44,664 nucleotides of DNA from Alphaproteobacteria bacterium. Lineage in GTDB: Bacteria > Pseudomonadota > Alphaproteobacteria > Rickettsiales > SXRF01. The translations under genes were made by a program, and so were the position numbers. Within the stretch, counting starts at the first letter, position 1, and each line of letters starts with the position of its first letter. Below, one piece after another: positions 7,809 to 15,116 of the stretch. Under the pieces are notes generated by a model. The model was given only the letters and a program-made list of their open reading frames with translations, had not been told where the DNA came from and ran no database searches. Location of the stretch: the NCBI GenBank assembly GCA_020054105.1, contig JAGVLW010000095.1, forward strand, positions 1-44,664. Reading direction: 5' to 3'.

Positions 7809-8980
7809 CGCCGCTGCGCGTGAAGAAGGGCATGGAGTCGGCCGTTCTCGGCGGTTTTCCGTGGCTGTATGGCGGCGAGCTGGTGGAATCGTCGGAGCTG
7901 CTGCCGCTTGCGCCTGGCAGCCTGGTATGTATCGAAAACCACAAAGGACAAAAGCTCGGCATCGGCTATTACAACGCGCATTCGCAAATCGCCTGCCGCG
8001 TGCTGACGCTTTCGCAAGAGCCGATCGACGTTGCGTTTTTTAAAACGCGATTGGAAAAAGCACTGGCACTGCGCGAACGCGCCATCGGCGTGCCCTATTA
8101 CCGGCTAGTCCATGCCGAATCGGACGCGCTGCCGGGCCTGCTCATCGACCGTTTCGGCGATACGCTGGTGGTGCAGGTGGCGACGGCGGGGATAGAGCTC
8201 CTGCAACCGCTATGGCTGGCAGCGCTCGAAGAATTGTTGCATCCGCGGACGATTATTTTGCGCAACGACATTGCCGCGCGCAAGCTCGAAGGGCTCACGC
8301 AGAATGTGGAGATTGTCAAAGGCACAGCAACGGAGTTGGTGCAGTTGCAGGAAAATGGCTGCGTGTATTTTGCCGATCTGCTGCGCGGTCAGAAAACCGG
8401 CTGGTTTTACGACCAGCGCGACAACCGCCAGATGATCGCCGGGCTTGCCAAAGATAAAACCCTGCTCGACGTCTACGCCCATTCCGGCGGCTTTGCCATC
8501 GTAGCGGCCAAGGCAGGTGCGCGCGCGGCGACGCTGGTCGACAGCTCGGCGCTGGCGTTGGAGCTGGCACAAAAAGCCGCGCAGGCAAACGGCGTGGCGG
8601 AGCGTTGCCAGGCGCTGCCGGGCGACGCGCTGCAAATCATGCAAGGGCTGGCGGAGGCGGGCAGGCGCTTCGACATCGTGCTTGCCGACCCGCCGGCTTT
8701 CGTCAAGAGCAAAAAAGATTCCGTACCCGGAATGAAAGCCTACGGCAAGGTCGCGCGTCTTGCGGCGGCGCTGGTGGAGCCGGGCGGGCTGCTGTTCGTT
8801 GCGTCCTGCTCGCACCATGCGCAGCGCGGCGCCTTCAACCGCGCGGTGCAAGACGGCGTGAAAAAAGCCGGCCGCCAGGCGGCCATCCTGCGCCAGACCG
8901 GTGCGGCGGGCGACCATCCGAAACACCCACATTTGCCGCAGAGCGAATATCTCAAGGGGTTGCTTGTGAGAGTGACCTAA
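7805..8980 (+). CDS. rlmI: Class I SAM-dependent rRNA methyltransferase, RlmI-like
   Basis: The 391-residue protein begins with a PUA-type RNA-binding domain (VKKGMESAVLGGFPWLYGGEL) followed by a Rossmann methyltransferase: SAM motif I LLDVYAHSGGFAIVAAKAG, motif IV DIVLADPPAFVKSK, and the motif with the catalytic Cys, VASCSHH. This is the layout of RlmI, which makes 5-methylcytidine in 23S rRNA (C1962 in E. coli). Members of the wider family can differ in target, so site specificity is inferred. The start codon overlaps the stop of the ABC ATPase by 4 nt, indicating translational coupling. Confidence 0.88.
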   Translation: MTPLRVKKGMESAVLGGFPWLYGGELVESSELLPLAPGSLVCIENHKGQKLGIGYYNAHSQIACRVLTLSQEPIDVAFFKTRLEKALALRERAIGVPYYRLVHAESDALPGLLIDRFGDTLVVQVATAGIELLQPLWLAALEELLHPRTIILRNDIAARKLEGLTQNVEIVKGTATELVQLQENGCVYFADLLRGQKTGWFYDQRDNRQMIAGLAKDKTLLDVYAHSGGFAIVAAKAGARAATLVDSSALALELAQKAAQANGVAERCQALPGDALQIMQGLAEAGRRFDIVLADPPAFVKSKKDSVPGMKAYGKVARLAAALVEPGGLLFVASCSHHAQRGAFNRAVQDGVKKAGRQAAILRQTGAAGDHPKHPHLPQSEYLKGLLVRVT

Positions 8981-9019
8981 TTATAATAATGGTGACAATG
9001 ACAAGATAAGGAGACAGTC

Positions 9020-9430
9020 ATGCTCAACGAATTCAAGCAATTCATCGCCCGCGGCAACGTTATCGACCTGGCGGTGGGCATCATCATGGGCGCGGCTTTT
9101 ACCGGCATCGTCAATTCGCTGGTCAAGGACATCATCATGCCGCCGATCGGAAAGCTCATGGGCGGCATCGATTTTTCTGGGTTCTACATCAATCTCTCGC
9201 AAGGCAGCTATGCCACGCTCAAAGCCGCGCAGGAGGCAGGCGCCGTGACGGTCAATTACGGATTGTTCCTCAACCAGGTCATCAATTTCCTGATCGTCGG
9301 CTTTGCAGTATTCGTCCTCGTCAAGCAGGTCAACCGCTTCAAAAAAGCGCAGGACGCCGCGCCCGTCGTGCCGCCGCGCTCGGAACTACTGCTCGAAGAG
9401 ATTCGCGATTTGCTGAAGAAGTCACGGTAA
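9020..9430 (+). CDS. mscL: Large-conductance mechanosensitive channel MscL
   Basis: The 136-residue inner membrane channel opens on hypo-osmotic shock. The N-terminal helix MLNEFKQFIARGNVIDLAVGIIMGAAFTGIVNSLVKDIIMPPIG is the family signature containing TM1, and TM2 is FLNQVINFLIVGFAVFVLVKQ. The cytoplasmic helix bundle ends PPRSELLLEEIRDLLKK. A strong AAGGAGA Shine-Dalgarno precedes the ATG. The last 92 nt overlap, tail to tail, the end of the flippase-like gene on the other strand. Confidence 0.97.
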   Translation: MLNEFKQFIARGNVIDLAVGIIMGAAFTGIVNSLVKDIIMPPIGKLMGGIDFSGFYINLSQGSYATLKAAQEAGAVTVNYGLFLNQVINFLIVGFAVFVLVKQVNRFKKAQDAAPVVPPRSELLLEEIRDLLKKSR

Positions 9431-11435
9431 TCCCATAAGCGGCAAGCAGCGCGCGCAGATTGCGCTGCGCCACGATTTCCTGCCATTGCTTGCGTTGGGC
9501 CACTGTCGTTGCGGCTTTGGGCGCCAGCAGCACCGCCGAGATATGCGGTGCATCGTACAGGCAGGCGATGAACCACTCCTGCGCCAGCGGATGGCGGTTG
9601 GGATCGCCCAGCTTGCGCGCATCCTGCACGATGTCGTGGCGCGCCTGGCTGTCGGTAAGCGCGAGCAGCTTCGGGTTTTTGCGCAGCGGATAATGCACGA
9701 TTCCGGTAGGAAATTCCGCTTGAAAAGCGCGCACGATGTCTTTCGGCATGGCCGTGCCGCCTGCCGGCATCTCCAATAATTTTTCCTCCAGCGCTTTTTG
9801 CAATAAGGCTTTGCCGTTTTCTGCTTGCAATGTTGCGACGCCCATCACATAGCCGCCGGCCATCGCCACCCATTGCGCGGCGCTGAATTGCTTACGGCCG
9901 GTGAGGATGTAGAGTGCCTGCGGTGTAGTACAGACGGCGGCGTCGCCGGCGAGGGTGAAAGCAATCATCCGCGCCGCCTTATTTCGTTTCGCACGCGGAA
10001 CGTTTTTGCCGAAGGCAAGGCACACCAGCCGGCAGGCATCTTTGCGTAGGCATAAGCGGTGCAGCCACGGCAAATACGGCTCGACCAGCTCGCCCGGCGC
10101 CAGCCAGGGACGGCGCAGCCGCCACATTCCGAGCGCCAGCGGCGCCACTAATGAGCCAAGCATGGCGAGCCCGGCCGGCGATCCGTGCAGCATCGACGCA
10201 GCGATGAGCGTCAGCGTGGCATATTGCAGCAGGCATAGCAGCGCCACCGCCTCGTAATCGCGCCGCGCAAACAATCCCATCAGCGTGAATCCGTAAAGGC
10301 TCGTCACCAGCATATACGGCGCCAGTACCGGCAATACCGCCATCGACGCATCGGTAAATAAGACAAGCGCGAGCCACGCCATGGCGCAAAATCCCATCGC
10401 CAGCAGGCATGAAAATGCGAGGCCGCCGCGCTCGAACGCGGCGCGGAAATCGCCCCAGGCATCGAGATAGTAACGCGTCAAATCGAAATAAATAGTCTGC
10501 GCCCAGTTCATGCTCGCCCGCAGTAGCGGCATCACCAGATAGACGGGAATAAGCAATGCGCGGGCGGCATCATCATGCGCGGCCAGCGCATAAAGCGTGG
10601 CTATAACCGCCATGTCGTGCATGCGCATCAGGATCGCGGCTAAGCCGGGGCGCACAACCGCGGTGAAGCGGTGATGCTGGCGGATGTGCCGCAGCACCGC
10701 CAGCGAAAAAAACCGCGCCGGCGTGACGCGCAAAAAATCGGTGACGGCGCGCACATAGCGGTAGCTCAGCGTGCTGGCAAACAAGGTGGAGGCAAGCAGG
10801 CACAGGCCGATCGTCCATTCGCCGAGCCACGGATGCAGCGCCAGGCCGAGCAGCAGGATGGCGACGTCGCCGCCAAGCAGCCATTCGATGGAGATATAGA
10901 CGCGCTGGATGGCGTAAGCGCCGAAATAAAACGTGCGGCTTACCAGGCGCATGGCGGTCTGGAATCCCATCGCGGCAATAAGCAGCGCCACCGCCGCGTC
11001 GCCGCCATATGCCCAGGCCGCCAGCGTATAGCCGCAAAACACGCCGCCGCCGACGAGGCAGGCAAGCGTCAGCCAGCCGAGTATCTCGTAGGTCACCGGC
11101 TGCATGTCGCGCTGCGGCAGCAGCAGGCGGATGCGGCTGCGCATCGATTCGCTCATGCCCCACCAGCCGCCCTCGATGGCCAGGCTCAGCAGGCGAAACA
11201 GCATGACATGGGCTATAGCTTGCGGCAGCGCGTAGGCGACCAGCGAGAATTCGGCGATGTGGATGCTAAGCCGCAGCAGCGCCGAAACCATTACCAGGCG
11301 CGTGCGGTAGGCAAAATAGCGCCATCGTCCCAGACCGAACACCAGCTCGTGCAGCGGCGCGCGCTTGCCAAGCAGTGCGCGCTGCTTGGCCGTCCATGCG
11401 GCAAGAGGGGAGAGGCGGTTAGCGGTTTTTTGCAT
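9339..11435 (-). CDS. Flippase-like polytopic membrane protein with unassigned C-terminal domain
   Basis: This is a protein of about 698 residues starting MQKTANRLSPLAAW at 11435; an in-frame ATG at 11462 would add nine residues. Residues about 40-450 hold roughly a dozen hydrophobic helices with few charges, in the style of polysaccharide flippases (Wzx/MATE/MurJ-like), for example GDVAILLLGLALHPWLGEWTIGLCLLAS. The last about 210 residues are soluble, with no motif I recognise (includes TLAGDAAVCTTPQALYILTGRK and QEWFIACLYDAPHISAVLLAPKA). The gene is third in an operon and overlaps the reverse transcriptase gene by 17 nt. Its end overlaps mscL by 92 nt. The flippase assignment rests on general pattern only, and the substrate is unknown. 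Confidence 0.6.
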   Translation of the reverse strand: MQKTANRLSPLAAWTAKQRALLGKRAPLHELVFGLGRWRYFAYRTRLVMVSALLRLSIHIAEFSLVAYALPQAIAHVMLFRLLSLAIEGGWWGMSESMRSRIRLLLPQRDMQPVTYEILGWLTLACLVGGGVFCGYTLAAWAYGGDAAVALLIAAMGFQTAMRLVSRTFYFGAYAIQRVYISIEWLLGGDVAILLLGLALHPWLGEWTIGLCLLASTLFASTLSYRYVRAVTDFLRVTPARFFSLAVLRHIRQHHRFTAVVRPGLAAILMRMHDMAVIATLYALAAHDDAARALLIPVYLVMPLLRASMNWAQTIYFDLTRYYLDAWGDFRAAFERGGLAFSCLLAMGFCAMAWLALVLFTDASMAVLPVLAPYMLVTSLYGFTLMGLFARRDYEAVALLCLLQYATLTLIAASMLHGSPAGLAMLGSLVAPLALGMWRLRRPWLAPGELVEPYLPWLHRLCLRKDACRLVCLAFGKNVPRAKRNKAARMIAFTLAGDAAVCTTPQALYILTGRKQFSAAQWVAMAGGYVMGVATLQAENGKALLQKALEEKLLEMPAGGTAMPKDIVRAFQAEFPTGIVHYPLRKNPKLLALTDSQARHDIVQDARKLGDPNRHPLAQEWFIACLYDAPHISAVLLAPKAATTVAQRKQWQEIVAQRNLRALLAAYGITVTSSANRESLRAVVPSAAARRARRPALF

Positions 11436-12741
11436 AGGCCAGCGAGCGTAATTGCCATTCATCGCGCAGCTTGCGGTAAGGCAGCGTGCGGAAACTTTTA
11501 ACGCTGTCGCTTCCGGTCATGGCGCGCAGCACCATGCGCGCGAGCTGGTAATCGAGCTGGCGCAGCTTGCCGCGGTCGTCAGCCAGGCGGCGCAGCGCCA
11601 GGGCGTAAGGATGTGCCTGCTCGCCGGCCGGGTCGGTGGCGTCGTTGACGATGGCGCACAGCGCCTTGCCCTTTTCCTCGAACGCCAGCGGCGACAAGGC
11701 GTTCGCCGCGGCGGCGATGCGCAGATTCACGTCGTGCAGGAACAATCGCAGCTTGGCGCTTTTGAGCATGACGTTGCCGGAAAAACCGATCTGGCAGCCC
11801 AGATATTCCACCTGCGCAATGCCGCGATAATCGCCGCTTGGCCGCCCGGCGGCGTTGAAAAACCGCGTTTGCGACAGCGTGCTATTGAGCATCAGCGATA
11901 ATTCCTGCAACCGCTCTTGCAACAATTTCTCGGCGCGTTGGCACTGCGATAATTCGGGATGCGCAAACAGCATGTCGTCGCCGTAGCGCGCGTAAAATCC
12001 GCCTTCGATACCGGACAGCGCCGCGTCTACCGCGCGCGCATAGAGATTGAGCAGCAACACCGACACCGGCGAGCCGACGGAAATTCCTGTCATTTTCTGG
12101 TAGTGTTTTCCATCGTCGCCTAGGATCTGCGGGCAGATGAGCTGATGGAGGAATTGTTTTTCCTGCAACATTATCGCGCGCCCGTAGGCGGTTGCCAGCG
12201 CCGCCTCCAGCATGCGCCATAGCGGTCCATTCTCCGTTACCGGGATCGATTCGCCGTAGGCGGCGATGTCGGCGCGCAGCACGAACAGGCCGCGTTGTTT
12301 CGGGTCGGGGCGCACACGCCGATGCGCGCGCACATATGCCGTGAATCCGTCGATCGCCTGCTGCTTGCTGCGGCCTTTGATATAGGAAAACACGCGCGGA
12401 TGCATCTGCGGGATTACATCTTCCGCGAGCATCGAAAACGCCGCGCCATGCACGATGCGGTCCGTCAGCGTATAGCCGTAGACGTTGCGCAATTTTCCGC
12501 CGGCGAGCATGCGGCGTATGGTTGCCGCACCGAAACGATATTCGCCCGCCGCTACCGTTTGCGCCAAATATTTCGCCAGGCGCTTGCGGTCGAAATAGGC
12601 CTGCGCGAAATGGTAGCCTTCCGGTTGAAGCTCGTGGAGCATTGCCGGCGTTTGCGTGGCAAGCTTGCAGTGCAGCCGTTCGATGGCGCCCAGATAATAG
12701 GCGGGTTGCGCGAGTCTGGACGAAAGTCCCGGCGTTTTCAT
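11419..12741 (-). CDS. Reverse transcriptase of an unassigned group
   Basis: The 440-residue protein starts MKTPGLSSRL at 12741, where TGATG joins the prepilin stop to this start. The palm motifs of a reverse transcriptase are present in order: RT2-like HPRVFSYIKGRSKQQAI, motif A FVLRADIAAYGESIP with Asp158, the RT4-like GISVGSPVSVLLLNLYARAVD, the catalytic YGDD at 253-256 (ARYGDDMLFAH), and LGCQIGF afterwards. So the catalytic aspartates are intact. There is no maturase or endonuclease domain and no intron RNA around it. The motif 4 reads SVGSP, not the SQ typical of DGR enzymes, and I do not see retron hallmarks. It is sandwiched in one operon between a prepilin and a membrane protein. Function is unknown. 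Confidence 0.88.
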   Translation of the reverse strand: MKTPGLSSRLAQPAYYLGAIERLHCKLATQTPAMLHELQPEGYHFAQAYFDRKRLAKYLAQTVAAGEYRFGAATIRRMLAGGKLRNVYGYTLTDRIVHGAAFSMLAEDVIPQMHPRVFSYIKGRSKQQAIDGFTAYVRAHRRVRPDPKQRGLFVLRADIAAYGESIPVTENGPLWRMLEAALATAYGRAIMLQEKQFLHQLICPQILGDDGKHYQKMTGISVGSPVSVLLLNLYARAVDAALSGIEGGFYARYGDDMLFAHPELSQCQRAEKLLQERLQELSLMLNSTLSQTRFFNAAGRPSGDYRGIAQVEYLGCQIGFSGNVMLKSAKLRLFLHDVNLRIAAAANALSPLAFEEKGKALCAIVNDATDPAGEQAHPYALALRRLADDRGKLRQLDYQLARMVLRAMTGSDSVKSFRTLPYRKLRDEWQLRSLAYAKNR

Positions 12742-13511
12742 CAGTTGGTAAGGCTCAGGTCGATCGTGCAACTGGTAATATTGGCGTCGGTGCCGCTGAG
12801 CACATAGGCGTTGGTGTTGCGGTCGGTATCGCAGCTGGGCGTTCCCGAGGCGACGTAGCTGCGGCGGGCGCGGAAAAGGCCGGTATGGGGTGTGCCGTCA
12901 TCGACCTTGCTGTCGAGATAATAGCTGTTCATCGGTGAAAGCACCGGCCCGTCGGCCAGGGTATTGGCGCCGCCGGTGCCAAAGCCCAACATCAGCATGT
13001 TGGTGCGGGTTTTCGTCTGGTAGGCGGTCATGGCGACGCCGATCGTCCAGCCGGCGCCGGGCACGGCGACAGAGACGGGCATATTCACGCCGGGGGCCCC
13101 GCGGCAGCCGAAAAGTATTCCCCCATCCCCCCATAAAAATCCACAATTGCTCGTATTATCGATATTCATGGGCGGCACCAAACCCGCCATCCCGAGCATC
13201 ATCCAGGCTTCCGGACCTTCATGCGTCCAAACGATGGTCCGGTCGCCCTTGCAGCACATGATTCCCCAGCCGCTGGCCGGTGTGCCCCAGTAACGCGCCG
13301 GGTTGGGCATGTCGCCGGGAAGGCCGTTATATTTGGAGACGAAACCCAGGACGGCTTGCTTATACCCTTCCGCTTCCCGGATAATTTTTCGATTCTTGGC
13401 GGCGATCATCAACTCATTGGCTGCCATAATGCCGCCGATGACGAGCCCGATAATCACTAGCACCACGGCGAGCTCCACGAGAGTAAATCCGCTTTTTCCC
13501 CCTTTACTCAT
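12741..13511 (-). CDS. Type IV prepilin-like protein (N-terminal cleavage/methylation domain)
   Basis: The 256-residue protein has a class III signal: MSKGGKSG followed by FTLVELAVVLVIIGLVIGG, with cleavage expected between Gly8 and Phe9 and the conserved Glu at mature position 5. After the hydrophobic alpha-1 helix comes a pseudopilin-like region (NRKIIREAEGYKQAVLGFVSKYNGLPGDM) as in many alphaproteobacterial minor pilins. The C-terminal part is Gly- and Cys-rich (IMCCKGD, NCGFLWGDG, SCDTD, TSCTID), probably disulfide-bonded and exposed. No other pilus assembly gene is in the window. It is the first gene of the operon with the reverse transcriptase, overlapping it by one base. Confidence 0.88.
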   Translation of the reverse strand: MSKGGKSGFTLVELAVVLVIIGLVIGGIMAANELMIAAKNRKIIREAEGYKQAVLGFVSKYNGLPGDMPNPARYWGTPASGWGIMCCKGDRTIVWTHEGPEAWMMLGMAGLVPPMNIDNTSNCGFLWGDGGILFGCRGAPGVNMPVSVAVPGAGWTIGVAMTAYQTKTRTNMLMLGFGTGGANTLADGPVLSPMNSYYLDSKVDDGTPHTGLFRARRSYVASGTPSCDTDRNTNAYVLSGTDANITSCTIDLSLTN

Positions 13512-13659
13512 ATCATGTGCGCCAGATAGTTGTTGGGCCGGGATGCTTGTGTGGGTAGTGCCATGGCAAAGCCGCAGCTTCTGCCAGGGCAGAAAAATAA
13601 TAGAGCCGACCCAACGGCGTCATGCTAGTGTTATTTTACTAACAAAACATTAAACAGCG
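13512..13659. other. Divergent intergenic region between prepilin operon and sirtuin gene
   Basis: These 148 nt must carry both divergent promoters. I see short self-complementary stretches (CTGCC AG GGCAG around 13579) and an AT-rich segment just before the sirtuin start, but no convincing -35/-10 pair. No small ORF or template-like repeat of the prepilin gene is recognisable by eye. Confidence 0.4.
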
Positions 13660-14391
13660 ATGCGAAACAAAACCATTATCGTTCTCACCGGCGCCGGCAT
13701 TTCCGTCGAATCGGGCCTGGCCACGTTTCGCGACGCCGGCGGATTATGGTGCGGCCATCGCATCGAAGACGTTGCCACGCCGGAAGCGTTTGGGCGCGAC
13801 CCCAAGCGGGTGCATGAATTTTATAACCTGCGCCGCGCCCAGCTCAAGGATGCCGCACCCAATGCCGCGCATCTGGCGCTGGCGAAACTGGCGGCGCGCT
13901 GGCAAGGCCGGTTTTTTCTCATCACCCAGAATGTCGACGATCTGCATGAGCGCGCACAGACGCTGCATCCGCCTGCGATCGGCTACCAGCTGTTCCATAT
14001 GCATGGCGAGTTGAACAAGGCGCGCTGCCAGGCCAGCGAGGAGATTATCGACTGGCGTGACGACCTTACCGTGGCGACGCCTTGCCCGTGCTGCGGCAAG
14101 CCGGGCAGCTTGCGGCCGCACATCGTCTGGTTCGGCGAAATGCCGCTGCATATGGAATTTTTCGCGAAGATTTTCCCTGAATGCGACCTGTTCATGTCGA
14201 TCGGCACTTCCGGCAACGTCTATCCCGCCGCCGGGTTCGTGCGTGAAGTGCGCGCGCTTAGCCGCTCCCATACGGTTGAGCTCAATCTCGAGCCGTCGCT
14301 GGTAAATAGCTTATTTGCCGAAAAAATCTACGGCCCCGCCGGTGAAATTGTGCCGCGCTATGTCGAGCGCATCCTGGCCGGGGAAGTATAA
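13660..14391 (+). CDS. cobB: Sir2 family NAD-dependent protein deacylase (CobB-like)
   Basis: The 243-residue sirtuin has the NAD-binding GAGISVESGLATFRD, the catalytic region TQNVDDLHERA and FHMHGEL with the general-base His, a Cys-containing small domain (ARCQ, CPCCGKPG), and HIVWFGEMP and IGTSGNVYPAAGF. The FYNLRR motif corresponds to the Tyr-x-x-Arg pair of class III sirtuins (E. coli CobB, SIRT5), which favours acidic acyl groups such as succinyl-lysine. It acts in the cytoplasm on acylated lysines, for example of acyl-CoA synthetases. It converges on a receiver gene with only 4 nt between the stops. Confidence 0.93.
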   Translation: MRNKTIIVLTGAGISVESGLATFRDAGGLWCGHRIEDVATPEAFGRDPKRVHEFYNLRRAQLKDAAPNAAHLALAKLAARWQGRFFLITQNVDDLHERAQTLHPPAIGYQLFHMHGELNKARCQASEEIIDWRDDLTVATPCPCCGKPGSLRPHIVWFGEMPLHMEFFAKIFPECDLFMSIGTSGNVYPAAGFVREVRALSRSHTVELNLEPSLVNSLFAEKIYGPAGEIVPRYVERILAGEV

Positions 14392-14395
14392 AACC

Positions 14396-14824
14396 TTAGG
14401 CGACGGCGCGCTCGATCATGCATTTCAGACCGAAGCCGCTTTCCTTGCCCTTGACCAGGTAATGCGACGCGCCGCACAGCAGCGCCTTTTCCTTGATCTT
14501 GGGATCGTCCGTCCCGCTATAGACGATGATGGGCAGATGCGGCACTTCCGCGCGCAACGCCGCCACCGAGGCGACGCCGTCAATGTCGAGCAGGTTGAGG
14601 TCGAGCATCACCAGGTCGAATTTTTTCTGGTCGATCGTGTAAAACGCGTCGATCAGGCGCGGCACGTCGGTAATCTCATAGAAGCAATTCACCGACACTT
14701 CCTCGAGCAGCCGCTCCATCAGGAACACGTCGCTTTTGCAATCTTCGATGAGCAGGATCTGCACGATGCGCGAAGGCGCAAGCGGCGCGAATTCCCGGCG
14801 GGCGGTGAGTGACGATTGACGCAT
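14396..14824 (-). CDS. Single-domain response regulator (stand-alone receiver)
   Basis: The 142-residue protein is a receiver domain preceded by a 20-residue tail. The acidic pocket is in LLIEDCKSD, the phospho-acceptor is Asp75 in VMLDLNLLDIDG, the conserved Thr/Ser is in IVYSGTDD and the Lys is in HYLVKGKE. There is no output domain, so it probably acts as a phosphorelay shuttle or by protein contact. An AAAGGAGATG Shine-Dalgarno precedes the ATG. It is divergent from the ethylene/heme-type kinase gene and may be its partner. Confidence 0.92.
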   Translation of the reverse strand: MRQSSLTARREFAPLAPSRIVQILLIEDCKSDVFLMERLLEEVSVNCFYEITDVPRLIDAFYTIDQKKFDLVMLDLNLLDIDGVASVAALRAEVPHLPIIVYSGTDDPKIKEKALLCGASHYLVKGKESGFGLKCMIERAVA

Positions 14825-15116
14825 GAACCATCTCCTTTGGGTGCGGGGTATAGTAGCATTTAATTATTAAGTAGTTTTATTAATTTGTAGTTAAAATTTT
14901 AAGGATTCTGCCATAATTATTACTTATTAATTATGATGTTATGTCCCATAATGGGAAAAATAGCCATAATATCTATAGATTGCGCTATAATATTTGACTT
15001 CAATCATAGATTGTATATTTTAAGTACATCGTGATCTCAAGACCTGCCTGCAGGCAATAGGTGAGTGTATATGGCATGTAGCTTCCGCATTTTGCATCCT
15101 CTCAAGCGGTACGCTC
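14825..15116. other. AT-rich divergent regulatory region upstream of the sensor kinase
   Basis: The 292-nt gap between the receiver gene and the kinase gene is strikingly AT-rich compared with its surroundings. It contains a CATAATTA/TAATTATG inverted repeat (14912-14919 and 14928-14935) and the 13-nt palindrome TCCCATAATGGGA (14944-14956), both operator-like. Many TATAAT-like hexamers are present, so a -10 cannot be chosen by eye. No ORF or RNA gene is recognised. Confidence 0.5.

Noticed and set aside
11419..13659. Diversity-generating retroelement with the prepilin as variable target
   Set aside because: The RT motif 4 reads SVGSP and not the DGR-type SQ form. There is no accessory variability gene, and I see no TR/VR pair in the prepilin gene or the 148-nt upstream region. 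I could not run a repeat search, so this stays open as a test.
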